Source: an uncultured Pelagibacteraceae bacterium (GTDB taxonomy: Bacteria; Pseudomonadota; Alphaproteobacteria; Pelagibacterales; AG-422-B15). Taken from it: a stretch of 64,000 nucleotides of DNA. Under the pieces are notes generated by a model. That model made no database searches and was not told the DNA's origin. It saw nothing but the letters and a program-made list of their open reading frames with translations. Positions within the stretch are counted from its first letter, which is position 1; every line of letters starts with the position of its first letter. The stretch is taken from assembly GCA_902517885.1 (NCBI GenBank), contig CABYDZ010000001.1, forward strand, positions 1 to 64,000. Reading direction: 5' to 3'. Of this stretch, positions 7,839 through 15,172 are shown piece after piece. The position numbers and the translations under genes were made by a program.

Positions 7839-8216
7839 CTAAGCAGCTTTATAAATCATATCTAGCCACATGGTGAATTCGTCTATTAATTCACTTGACG
7901 GCTGGATAATTTTCACTCTTTTATCTTTTGTACTTACTTGAGTTGTAAGTGATCCCTTACTTATTTCGTCATTAATGAAATTTATTATGGTGGCTCTTGA
8001 CGCTAAATCAGCCATGTTTTTTGTTAAATATTCTTTAGTGCATTCAATTTTATTTATATCTTCATCGAAATGGAATTTCATGATCTCAAAACAAATCCTG
8101 ATCCCATATACAGACCGTCTAAAGTGACTCAATCTTCCAAAGATTTTTTTATCTCCAGCAGAGTCAAAAACCTTAATCTGCTGATTAACGCCTTTAAAGA
8201 TATTTTCTGATTTCAT
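7839..8216 (-). CDS. Small winged-helix (MarR-like) protein, function unknown
   Basis: This 125-residue soluble protein shows a pattern suggesting a winged helix: FDEDINKIECTKEYLTKNM, then LASRATIINFINDEISKGSL (recognition-helix-like region), then STKDKRVKIIQPSSELIDEF. The STKDKR-VKIIQPS stretch resembles the wing and following helix of MarR proteins, where the wing carries an Asp-x-Arg. The N-terminal RLSHFRRSVYGIRICFEIMKF would form the preceding helices. It could be a DNA-binding regulator, but the match is to fold-level patterns only. It is alone on its strand, convergent with cspA and divergent from the 75-aa gene at 8353. Confidence 0.55.
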   Translation of the reverse strand: MKSENIFKGVNQQIKVFDSAGDKKIFGRLSHFRRSVYGIRICFEIMKFHFDEDINKIECTKEYLTKNMADLASRATIINFINDEISKGSLTTQVSTKDKRVKIIQPSSELIDEFTMWLDMIYKAA

Positions 8217-8352
8217 TCTATTTTTCCTTTTCTTAAATTAATAATCATATTATTTTTTATTGATAATAATTAACTATAATTGTTTGCCATATTGGCGCTT
8301 TTATTTGAATGAGACTAATTGGCTGTAAACATAATAATTATTTGTTTTATAT

Positions 8353-8580
8353 ATGAACAAAGATAACTCATCTGTAATTTGGAAGCTTATTCAAGAAACT
8401 GGTGATTATCTAAAAGGTAAACTGCCAGCACACCCTAACCATCCGAAAGGTCGAAACCCATACGCTCATGTGGCTCTGATGGTCAAAAACCATTTTGGTA
8501 TGTCTTATAAAGATGTTTCTGATGATAAAATAGAGGAAGTAAAAGAATACCTAAACTATCTGAGGGAGAATCCTGAATGA
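8353..8580 (+). CDS. Conserved-looking 75-aa protein, unknown function
   Basis: The protein is short, charged and soluble, with a Pro/His-rich centre (LPAHPNHPKGRNPYAHVAL) and a helical C-terminal half (HFGMSYKDVSDDKIEEVKEYLNYL). I do not recognise a family with confidence. The pattern of a GRNPYAH segment, an aromatic-Gly-x-SYKD turn and a final amphipathic helix distantly recalls the small C-terminal domains of phage antirepressor-type proteins; this is a weak impression, not a match. The 136-base gap shared with the divergent MarR-like gene may hold a common operator; it includes the short palindrome GCCATATTGGC near 8288. It is convergent with the desaturase gene (4-base gap). Confidence 0.6.
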   Translation: MNKDNSSVIWKLIQETGDYLKGKLPAHPNHPKGRNPYAHVALMVKNHFGMSYKDVSDDKIEEVKEYLNYLRENPE

Positions 8581-8584
8581 GTCA

Positions 8585-9415
8585 CTAACTTTTTGGTTTC
8601 CACTCTGGCGTACCAAAAAAAGACAAAAGTTTACTTTTAAATCCCTTGGATTTTTTGAAGTCCATGTACATTGAATGCCAGAACATAAAGGTAATTTTTA
8701 GGGGATTGAAGGTATTAACATTTTCTCGAATTCCATACTTAACTTCTTCTTGTTCCGCTGCATAGGTTCCAAATAATTTGTCCCATATAATTAAAAGATT
8801 TCCATAATTTTTATCAATATAAACTTCATTACTGCCATGGTGCACACGGTGATGTGAGGGCGTGATGAATATGTATTCAAGAATACCAAGTTTAGTAACC
8901 CATTTAGTATGAGTTAGTAATCCGTATAACGTAGATACTGCGCCAGCTATAGCAGTTATAATTGGATCAAACCCCATCAGAGGCATTACTGCAAAAAAGG
9001 GAACTTTTGTTAATGGGCCAAACCATGCTTGTCTTAAAGCGACTGTGAAATTCATTTCTTCACTTGAGTGGTGGTTCATATGCACAGCCCATAAAAACCT
9101 AATTCTGTGTGAGCATCGGTGGTACCAATAATATACAAAGTCGATGAGTACGAATGTAAGAGGCCAAACTAGCCAAGTTGGTAAGAGCTCATTAATTGTG
9201 ACTAATTTGTATTGATAAAGAAATAGTGAAAAAAAGAAGATTGAACTTTTTGTTAAAAGCGAGACTGTGACATTACCAAATAAAAGCCCGAAACCAGCAA
9301 GAGAATCTTTTAATTTATAGTATCCCAGATTATTAATGGATGAATAAATGACTTCAGCAGCAATAAGTGAAAGTACGATCGGAACGCCGTACAAGTATAC
9401 ATCTAACTCATTCAT
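8585..9415 (-). CDS. Sterol desaturase/fatty acid hydroxylase family membrane enzyme
   Basis: The 276-residue protein has several hydrophobic spans and the histidine-box pattern of the FA_hydroxylase family: HRCSH, then HMNHHS about 17 residues later, and a C-terminal HRVHHG. These boxes bind a di-iron centre in enzymes that hydroxylate or desaturate lipids, sterols or carotenoids in the membrane. The ATG at 9415 is the sensible start (MNELDVYLYG). The frame stays open upstream to 9907, but only because it reads antisense through the neighbouring Gly/Ser repeat gene, giving a meaningless low-complexity extension. It is divergent from the TPR gene with 47 bases between starts. The lipid substrate is unknown. 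Confidence 0.88.
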   Translation of the reverse strand: MNELDVYLYGVPIVLSLIAAEVIYSSINNLGYYKLKDSLAGFGLLFGNVTVSLLTKSSIFFFSLFLYQYKLVTINELLPTWLVWPLTFVLIDFVYYWYHRCSHRIRFLWAVHMNHHSSEEMNFTVALRQAWFGPLTKVPFFAVMPLMGFDPIITAIAGAVSTLYGLLTHTKWVTKLGILEYIFITPSHHRVHHGSNEVYIDKNYGNLLIIWDKLFGTYAAEQEEVKYGIRENVNTFNPLKITFMFWHSMYMDFKKSKGFKSKLLSFFGTPEWKPKS

Positions 9416-9462
9416 AATAATTCCTATTGAATTATATAACATTAGAATTAAATGAAAAAAGT

Positions 9463-10005
9463 ATGAAAAATATATTATTTTTACTAAGTATCCTTTTATG
9501 CTTGAACCTGCCTGTATCAGCCAAAAATGATGGCGGAGGAAGCTCAGGAGGAAGCTCAGGAGGAAGCTCAGGAGGAAGCTCAGGAGGAAGCTCAGGGAGT
9601 GACGGCGGTGGAGCATACTCTGGCTATTCAGGTTATGATAAAGAATTAAAGCGAATACTCCATGAGATTGAAAAAAAAGAAAATTACGCCGGCGCATTAA
9701 AAGATTTAGAAGTTTATGTTTATGAAAATCCTCAAAACGCAAATGGCTGGAATTTGATCGGTTTTGCAAGTAGAAAACTTGGCAAATATGAAGATGCTGA
9801 ACTTTATTATAAAACAGGTCTAGAAATAAATCCCAATCATGATGATATTCTAGCATATCAAGGTGAACTATATCTTGAAACAAATAGGTATGATTTAGCG
9901 CTATCAAATTTGGAGAAATTAACTGAGATATGTGTTTTTAACTGTGATGAAAAAGCTGAGCTAAGTAAAGCAATTGAGCTTTATGAGAGTGAAAATAATC
10001 TCTAA
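9463..10005 (+). CDS. Exported TPR protein with Gly/Ser repeat linker
   Basis: This 180-residue protein starts with a signal peptide (hydrophobic core ILFLLSILLCL, likely cleavage after VSA at residue 20). A Gly/Ser-rich low-complexity linker made of five GSSG units and a GGGAYSGYSGY tail follows, then about three TPR helical pairs (roughly residues 55-165; for example NGWNLIGFASRKLGKYEDAE and DILAYQGELYLETNRYDLAL). TPR domains mediate protein-protein contact, so a periplasmic scaffold is likely. An upstream in-frame TTG at 9427 would add 12 residues ahead of the signal peptide and is less plausible. Two cysteines (VFNCDE, ICVF) lie near the C-terminus. The partner is unknown. Confidence 0.8.
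   Translation: MKNILFLLSILLCLNLPVSAKNDGGGSSGGSSGGSSGGSSGGSSGSDGGGAYSGYSGYDKELKRILHEIEKKENYAGALKDLEVYVYENPQNANGWNLIGFASRKLGKYEDAELYYKTGLEINPNHDDILAYQGELYLETNRYDLALSNLEKLTEICVFNCDEKAELSKAIELYESENNL
9538..9597 (+). repeat. 12-bp tandem repeat, five copies, in frame
   Basis: Five direct copies of GGAAGCTCAGGA (the last copy ends in G) encode Gly-Ser-Ser-Gly repeats inside the TPR protein. Near-perfect identity at the DNA level indicates recent expansion by slippage. Because the unit is a multiple of three, copy-number changes would lengthen or shorten the linker without breaking the frame. Confidence 0.95.
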
Positions 10006-10026
10006 ATTGTTGATTTGTTACAGATC

Positions 10027-10049
10027 CCTAATTATGCTCTATAATTAGG
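10027..10049 (+). promoter_or_regulatory. Inverted repeat overlapping the RBS of the 72-aa gene
   Basis: CCTAATTAT (10027-10035) and ATAATTAGG (10041-10049) form a perfect 9-bp stem with a 5-base loop. The 3' arm contains the only AGG(A) ribosome binding site before the ATG at 10054, so the folded RNA would hide it. It could equally be a protein operator or a weak terminator for the TPR gene. Confidence 0.5.
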
Positions 10050-10053
10050 AATT

Positions 10054-10272
10054 ATGATTAAATTTTTAGTATTCTTTGTATTAGGTGCGGCGACCTTATA
10101 TTTCATCATACGTGCATTTGTAAACAGTGAGCCAGGTAAAGTTGGAAGATTCTTAAGAGTAATTTTTATTGCTGCAATAATTTTTGGAGTAATTTATTTA
10201 TTATTTCGGGGTAATCTTGGTTTTCTTGCTCCTCTAATTGGTTTAGCTAGAAGATTATTGGTTGGTTTCTAA
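10054..10272 (+). CDS. 72-aa membrane protein resembling the N-terminal segment of DnaJ-like proteins
   Basis: The protein has two predicted membrane spans (about residues 2-20 and 33-50) separated by SEPGKVGRFLRV, and a final hydrophobic/basic stretch (FLAPLIGLARRLL). The layout of a span, a short loop with a conserved Gly-Arg, a second span, an FRG turn and a PLIGLARR ending recalls the N-terminal membrane region that precedes the J domain in some alphaproteobacterial DnaJ-like proteins, but no J domain follows here. That likeness is from memory and unverified. Its ribosome binding site lies in a perfect inverted repeat. It ends one base before the cupredoxin gene's ATG, implying translational coupling. 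Confidence 0.6.
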   Translation: MIKFLVFFVLGAATLYFIIRAFVNSEPGKVGRFLRVIFIAAIIFGVIYLLFRGNLGFLAPLIGLARRLLVGF

Positions 10273-10273
10273 A

Positions 10274-11935
10274 ATGGAACAGATTCTCAGAAAAACATTC
10301 ATAATTATTTTCTTTTTTATATCATCTATAATCTTTTTTACGTCTTGTGATAATGGCCAAGATCAGTCTGCAGCTTTTACAGGAGTAAGGGTCATTGACA
10401 ATTCTTATTCGCCACCCGTTGTTCGTATCAATCCAGGTGGCAAAGTTAGATTTAATAATTGGGGCAATAACCCTCATAATGTGATTGCCGTAGATGAAAG
10501 TTGGGGCTCTCTAGCTGAAATTCCTAAGGGTGATTATTTAGATATAAATTACGAAAATGAAGGACTATATAAATATCTTTGCTCTTTTCACGCCTCTCCA
10601 GATGGAAAGTGGGGCATGGTCGGATCTGTTGTCGTAGGCGATATAAATTATGAAGACTACACCAATTTTTCAAAAAAAGACGTGGTTTCAAGGTTTACTG
10701 GAAATGTAAGGCATGTGCCTGATACATATGAAACAATTCAAGATGCTGTAAACGCTTCAAACCCAGGTGACCTCGTTTTAATTAAGCCAGGAATTTACTA
10801 TGAAGAAGTAGTTGTAAACGTTCCCTCAATTACTATCCGAGGTTGGGACAGAAATAAAACAATCATCGATGGTGAGTTTGAGAGAGGTAATGGTATTTTA
10901 GTTGCAGGCGTTGATGGAGTTGTAATAGAAAACATAACAGCTAGAAATGCTTTACTTAATGGTTTTTATTGGGCAACAGTAAAAGGGTATAGGGGTTCCT
11001 ATTTAACTGCATATAATAATGGCGATTACGGTGTATACGCTTTTGATGCAGTCGATGGAGTTTTAGATCATTCTTATGCTTCTGGTTCACCAGATGCAGG
11101 TTTTTATATTGGTCAATGTTATCCGTGTGACGCAATTGTTAACAATGTAATCTCTGAAAATAATGGTCTTGGCTATTCAGGAACAAATTCAGGTGGATCT
11201 CTGTATATTATAAGTTCAGTTTTCAAAAATAATAAAGGTGGCTTAGCGCCTAATACTCTGGACTCTGAGCTTTTACCTCCAGAAAGAGAAACTTTTATTA
11301 TTGGAAATCTTATTGAAAATAACAACAACATAGATGCCCCTGCTACCCAGTCAACTAATCTATCACTTGGAAATGGAGTTGTCATTGCAGGAGGAAATAA
11401 CAATGTTATTAAAAATAATGTTATAGCTAATCATAATCTTTATGGTGTAATTATAACAGCCACTGCAGATGTGAATTACTGGCCTGCTCACGGCAACCGG
11501 GTTGAAAGTAATTTGATCATAAATTCTAAAAGAGCTGATATAGCATCTAGTGGCTTGTCTAATTTAGGCAATTGTTTTGAAAATAATTATTTTAACACTT
11601 CAATTCCACCAGGCTTACAAACACTCAATAATTGTGACTCTTCCTTCTATCCCTTAAGTGCAGATTTATCTGGTATGTGGTCATCTTTAGCGCGTGTAAT
11701 TCAGACAAGTGATGGAAACTATAGTCAAGGTGATTGGCGAACATTTGAAGCCCCCGCTAACCAACCCAACATGCCTATTATGGATGAATTAATGAGTCTT
11801 GGTTATGATAAAACTTCATTGCCTGTTACAAAAATATGGAGCTCAGTTAAGCCTGCAGTTGAGGTTTTTAGTCAATATGAAGATGTTTTAGAGGTAATTG
11901 AGCTACCTGAAGAGGCTAGAAACTATTTGAACTAA
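10274..11935 (+). CDS. Lipoprotein with cupredoxin domain fused to a right-handed beta-helix (NosD-like)
   Basis: The 553-residue protein begins with a lipoprotein signal ending FFTSC (Cys25). Residues about 35-125 form a type 1 copper cupredoxin domain, with the ligand set His68 (PHNV), Cys103, His106 and Met115 in a YLCSFHASPDGKWGM loop of plastocyanin type. From about 145 onward, VPDTYETIQDAVNASNPGD and the later repeats rich in Asn and short beta strands (NNVI, ENNN, IKNNVI) match the pectin-lyase-like/NosD right-handed parallel beta-helix. It would sit on the periplasmic side of a membrane. An upstream in-frame TTG at 10262 overlaps the previous gene and is unlikely. Function may involve copper-linked redox chemistry or polysaccharide binding; this is inference. 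Confidence 0.82.
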   Translation: MEQILRKTFIIIFFFISSIIFFTSCDNGQDQSAAFTGVRVIDNSYSPPVVRINPGGKVRFNNWGNNPHNVIAVDESWGSLAEIPKGDYLDINYENEGLYKYLCSFHASPDGKWGMVGSVVVGDINYEDYTNFSKKDVVSRFTGNVRHVPDTYETIQDAVNASNPGDLVLIKPGIYYEEVVVNVPSITIRGWDRNKTIIDGEFERGNGILVAGVDGVVIENITARNALLNGFYWATVKGYRGSYLTAYNNGDYGVYAFDAVDGVLDHSYASGSPDAGFYIGQCYPCDAIVNNVISENNGLGYSGTNSGGSLYIISSVFKNNKGGLAPNTLDSELLPPERETFIIGNLIENNNNIDAPATQSTNLSLGNGVVIAGGNNNVIKNNVIANHNLYGVIITATADVNYWPAHGNRVESNLIINSKRADIASSGLSNLGNCFENNYFNTSIPPGLQTLNNCDSSFYPLSADLSGMWSSLARVIQTSDGNYSQGDWRTFEAPANQPNMPIMDELMSLGYDKTSLPVTKIWSSVKPAVEVFSQYEDVLEVIELPEEARNYLN

Positions 11936-11939
11936 TCCT

Positions 11940-11962
11940 CTAATTGTTTAACCTACAATTAG
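11940..11962 (+). promoter_or_regulatory. Inverted repeat overlapping the RBS of the PLDc_N-like gene
   Basis: CTAATTGT (11940-11947) and ACAATTAG (11955-11962) are perfectly complementary with a 7-base loop. The 3' arm runs into the AGGAG ribosome binding site (11961-11965) for the ATG at 11976. It has the same design and core (CTAATT/AATTAG) as the element at 10027-10049. Confidence 0.5.
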
Positions 11963-11975
11963 GAGATAATAATAA

Positions 11976-12296
11976 ATGCCTGGAGTTACATTTTTCCCAT
12001 TAGAGGATGTTCCTTTTTTATCGCTCTTTTTTAATTTTTATGGATATTACCTTCCTATTTTTTTGTATGCTACTTGGACAGCTACAGCTTTATTTGATTT
12101 ACATATTGGAAAATACAGAAGTGCTCCCTCTAAAATAACTTGGACATTAGTATTGATGTTTGTTCCTTTGGTTGGCCCACTCATCTATCATATGTTTGCT
12201 GCAAGGGAGCTAGATGTTGTCATCAGAGCTACAATGATTTTTGGAGGCATAGCAGTCATGACAATTGTTTTTCTATATCTTGGTTTTGCACTTTAG
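11976..12296 (+). CDS. Small membrane protein with PLDc_N-like motif
   Basis: The 106-residue protein has three hydrophobic segments (about 12-33, 52-70 and 82-104). The centre, SKITWTLVLMFVPLVGPLIYHMF, matches the pattern of the PLDc_N domain (phospholipase D/cardiolipin synthase N-terminal region: Trp, then Val-Pro-x-Val/Leu-Gly-Pro-x-x-Tyr). Standalone PLDc_N proteins are common small membrane proteins of uncertain role in the envelope. It follows the cupredoxin/beta-helix gene by 40 bases, with a clear AGGAG ribosome binding site that is part of an inverted repeat. The NlpC/P60 gene starts 6 bases downstream. Confidence 0.7.
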   Translation: MPGVTFFPLEDVPFLSLFFNFYGYYLPIFLYATWTATALFDLHIGKYRSAPSKITWTLVLMFVPLVGPLIYHMFAARELDVVIRATMIFGGIAVMTIVFLYLGFAL

Positions 12297-12302
12297 ACAA
12301 AA

Positions 12303-13142
12303 GTGAAATTCGACCCACGTATAACTCCCATCAAGAGCAATTTGGCTGCTTCTACTTATAAATCTATCGTTAAACGAGTAAAATACTCTAAAGGCAAAAA
12401 ATACACTGTGGCCTGTTCGTTTGCACCATTATATTCAAATAAAAAATCTAAATTAAGTACTCAGCTTCTATTTGGAGAAGAATGTATTGCTTATGAAGTA
12501 TCCAATGATTGGTCTTGGGTTCAATCATCAAGAGATCAATATGTAGGATATACACCTACAGTAAATTTATCAAAAAAATTATTTAAACCCACACATAAAG
12601 TAACGTCTCTTCGGACATTCATCTACAAGGAACCAGATATAAAAAGCAAAGATCTATTTCACTTAAGTTTTAATTCGGTAATAGAAGTAAAAGAAACAAA
12701 AAAGAAATTTTCTCTTATCAACGGCTTAGGTTGGTGTCCAACAAGTGCTTTATCTGCAATTAATAAGGTTGGGTTTGATAGAGTTAAATATGCAAAGCAG
12801 TATTTAAATACTCCTTATTTATGGGGAGGTAGAAGTTCGGTGGGAATTGATTGTTCAGGACTCATTCAAAATTTAGTTCAAATCAATAATAGAATTTTTC
12901 CAAGAGACACAGACATGCAAGAAATTTTTATAACTAAAGAAATTATGAGTGAAAAAAAACTTAAAGCAGGGGATTTGATTTTTTGGGATGGTCATGTAGC
13001 AATGATGATTGATGATAAGAATATCATCCATGCCAATGCTTATCACATGAAAACAGCAATAGAGTTATTAAGCGCTGCCAAAAAAAGAATATTTAAAACG
13101 AATGGTAAAATAAAAAAAATGGGTAGGCTTTATACTAACTAA
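12303..13142 (+). CDS. NlpC/P60 family cell-wall peptidase with SH3-like domains
   Basis: The 279-residue protein has two SH3b-like repeats (about 32-90 and 98-155). A C-terminal NlpC/P60 papain-like domain follows, with catalytic Cys184 in GIDCSGLIQ, His231 in WDGHVAMMID and the third polar residue His243 (IIHANAY). The PYLWGGRSSVGIDCSG segment is the family hallmark. Enzymes of this kind cleave gamma-D-glutamyl-diaminopimelate bonds in murein peptides. No signal peptide is visible, so it may act in the cytoplasm on imported muropeptides, in keeping with the AmpG-like permease that is convergent next to it. It begins with GTG at 12303; no in-frame ATG lies nearby. Its 3' end overlaps the permease gene by 8 bases. 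Confidence 0.88.
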   Translation: MKFDPRITPIKSNLAASTYKSIVKRVKYSKGKKYTVACSFAPLYSNKKSKLSTQLLFGEECIAYEVSNDWSWVQSSRDQYVGYTPTVNLSKKLFKPTHKVTSLRTFIYKEPDIKSKDLFHLSFNSVIEVKETKKKFSLINGLGWCPTSALSAINKVGFDRVKYAKQYLNTPYLWGGRSSVGIDCSGLIQNLVQINNRIFPRDTDMQEIFITKEIMSEKKLKAGDLIFWDGHVAMMIDDKNIIHANAYHMKTAIELLSAAKKRIFKTNGKIKKMGRLYTN

Positions 13143-14466
13143 AATCAAATTTATTTCTTATAAACCATAAAAGAATCAACGAAGGGATTACCATTAAGGC
13201 GGTAATTATAAAGAATGTTCCCCAATCACCCTGTAGCCAATCTACAAGTGTACCTGATGAGGACGCCATGAGAGTTCTGCCCGCCGTTCCCAGAGAAGCA
13301 AGAAGAGCGTACTGTGTCGCGGTATAGGTACGATCCACAAGTAACGAAATAAATGTAACAAAAGCAACAGTCGCAAATGCAGCGGCAAGATCGTCTAGAA
13401 GTACAGTAGCAGCAAATAACAATTCAGATTTATCTGACCATGCCATAAAGCTGAACATAATGTTTGTGATGGCCATTGCTATACCTGATAGAAATAAAGC
13501 CCTGACAACACCAGATTTAATAGCAAACCATCCTCCCAATAAAGTAAATGTAATAGTTGTAATCCATCCAAGACCTTTTGAATAAATTGCAATATCAGAT
13601 TTTGAAAATCCCATCTCGTCATAAAATATGATGGACATTCTTCCGAGAAAAGCCTCACCTATTTTAAAAAGGAAAATAAATCCAATAATTAAGAAGCTAA
13701 TGGTTACACCGTTTTTCTTAAAGAAACTTATTAAAGGACTTATAATTGTGCTTATAAACCAAGCTGAAAATCCAGCTGCTTTAAAATTTTCTTGATCTTT
13801 CTTTTGAGCCTTTTGTCTATCATTAGAGTTGTCTTCAGGAATAAAAAGTAATCCAACATTAAATAAAAGAATTAATAGGCAAAGAAATACAAAAGTGAGC
13901 TGCCAGTAATTCACAAATCCAACTACTTCCAAATAATCAGCAACAAATAACGTTAACATTCCTCCAATTTTGTAACCTGTCCACCATCCAACTACTGCAA
14001 TAGACGCGCCCGCTGCCATTGCTGCTTTTTCATTTGCAGATATTTGTTCAATTCTAAGAGCGTCAATTGTTATATCTTGTGATGCTGACGAAATTGCAAT
14101 TAATAAACCTAAGAAAATAATAACCTCAAGATTATTTACTGGATTGAGAAAACTCCAAAAAATAAGACTGCATAAGATTATTAATTGAAGAGATATTATC
14201 CATGATTTTCTATGACCTATTTTATCTGTTAGAAATGGGATTTTTATTCTATCAATTAAAGGAGCCCATAAAAAATTAATTGCATAAACCCCAAAAATTA
14301 ATCCTGCCCATCCAATGGTACTTCTTGAGAGCTCAAAGTCTTTTAACCAAAGTGAAAGAGCGCTACCAATTATAACCCATGGGAAACCACTGATAGCACC
14401 CAAAAGTAAAATGCGAAGCATTCTGTTATCAAAATAAATTGATAAGCCAACATTTTCTCTTGTCAT
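13135..14466 (-). CDS. AmpG-like MFS permease
   Basis: The 443-residue protein has about 12 membrane spans and the AmpG-type signature: WAPLIDRI after the second span, and SSASQDITIDALRIEQI in the middle, equivalent to the QDIxxDAxR motif of muropeptide permease AmpG and the related acetyl-CoA transporters. Typical substrates are GlcNAc-anhydromuropeptides taken from periplasm to cytoplasm for recycling. The neighbouring NlpC/P60 peptidase, which seems cytoplasmic, supports this. I chose the ATG at 14466 over the TTG at 14472. The exact substrate is inferred. Confidence 0.8.
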   Translation of the reverse strand: MTRENVGLSIYFDNRMLRILLLGAISGFPWVIIGSALSLWLKDFELSRSTIGWAGLIFGVYAINFLWAPLIDRIKIPFLTDKIGHRKSWIISLQLIILCSLIFWSFLNPVNNLEVIIFLGLLIAISSASQDITIDALRIEQISANEKAAMAAGASIAVVGWWTGYKIGGMLTLFVADYLEVVGFVNYWQLTFVFLCLLILLFNVGLLFIPEDNSNDRQKAQKKDQENFKAAGFSAWFISTIISPLISFFKKNGVTISFLIIGFIFLFKIGEAFLGRMSIIFYDEMGFSKSDIAIYSKGLGWITTITFTLLGGWFAIKSGVVRALFLSGIAMAITNIMFSFMAWSDKSELLFAATVLLDDLAAAFATVAFVTFISLLVDRTYTATQYALLASLGTAGRTLMASSSGTLVDWLQGDWGTFFIITALMVIPSLILLWFIRNKFDFS

Positions 14467-14528
14467 ACTCAATGAGAATAAGGTTTAGTATCTATACCAG
14501 TCAATTAATATATTAAGTAACTATTGAT

Positions 14529-15083
14529 TTATTCAATAGGAGCAGGATTATCACTAAAACTTCTTAAATAAAGAATAACATTTGCTCGGTCCTTAGCTTT
14601 TTTGAGACCGACAAAAGACATCTTTGTGCCTTGAATATATTTTTTTGGATTGATTAAATAGCTATTTAATTGCTCATATGTCCAATCACCTTCGAAGGCT
14701 GCCATAGCACTGGAATATTTATAATCATCTTTTGAGCCAATATCCTTATTTACAATGTCCCATAATCCTGGGCCAATTTTATTAGCACCACCTTTTTCCA
14801 TAACATGACACTGTGAACATTTCTTAAATACTTTTTTACCCTTCTCTAGATCAGCGCTAGCAAGAAGAACTTGGATAGGGTCTTCGGTGGGCGCTTGGAC
14901 AACTGCCTCGGCCGATGTTGCAGCGGCATCCATTAATATTTCATCACCACCCTCGACTTGATAAGCCGCAACTTTTGGTTTTTCGACGTGATAGAGTATT
15001 TCACTAAAATTTGCTAACCCAATAAATACAAGTGCTACTACTAAAATGCAGGCAACTATTTTATTAATTTCAAATGAATCCAT
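14529..15083 (-). CDS. cycM: Membrane-anchored cytochrome c (CycM/c552 type)
   Basis: The 184-residue protein has an uncleaved N-terminal membrane anchor (about residues 9-29), a Glu/Ala/Pro linker (about 45-75) and a class I cytochrome c domain. That domain has the heme motif CSQCH at 89-93, the GPGLWDIV segment, and the distal ligand Met155 in TKMSFVGLK. This is the architecture of alphaproteobacterial CycM/cytochrome c552, which carries electrons from the bc1 complex to an aa3-type oxidase. It is divergent from kdsB with an 89-base gap that contains a 7-bp inverted repeat. The assignment is strong by architecture. Confidence 0.9.
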   Translation of the reverse strand: MDSFEINKIVACILVVALVFIGLANFSEILYHVEKPKVAAYQVEGGDEILMDAAATSAEAVVQAPTEDPIQVLLASADLEKGKKVFKKCSQCHVMEKGGANKIGPGLWDIVNKDIGSKDDYKYSSAMAAFEGDWTYEQLNSYLINPKKYIQGTKMSFVGLKKAKDRANVILYLRSFSDNPAPIE

Positions 15084-15143
15084 AATGTTTTTTTGCTGAA
15101 TGTATGTTATTAATTAAACATTATTCTAATTTATTCAAGTTAT

Positions 15144-15166
15144 TATGCGTCTTCTAGTCGCATAAA
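15144..15166. promoter_or_regulatory. Inverted repeat in the cycM-kdsB intergenic region
   Basis: TTATGCG (15144-15150) and CGCATAA (15160-15166) form a perfect 7-bp inverted repeat with a 9-base spacer, ending six bases before the kdsB ATG at 15173. It could be an operator acting on either divergent gene or an mRNA hairpin near the kdsB start. Confidence 0.35.
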
Positions 15167-15172
15167 ATCATT

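Noticed and set aside
9538..9597. Possible CRISPR-like repeat
   Set aside because: The units are contiguous 12-mers with no spacers and lie inside a coding frame.
9416..9907. N-terminal extension of the sterol-desaturase-family gene
   Set aside because: It reads antisense through the Gly/Ser repeat and TPR gene, has low-complexity Leu/Ser/Phe composition, and no family similarity; MNELDVY at 9415 is the natural start.
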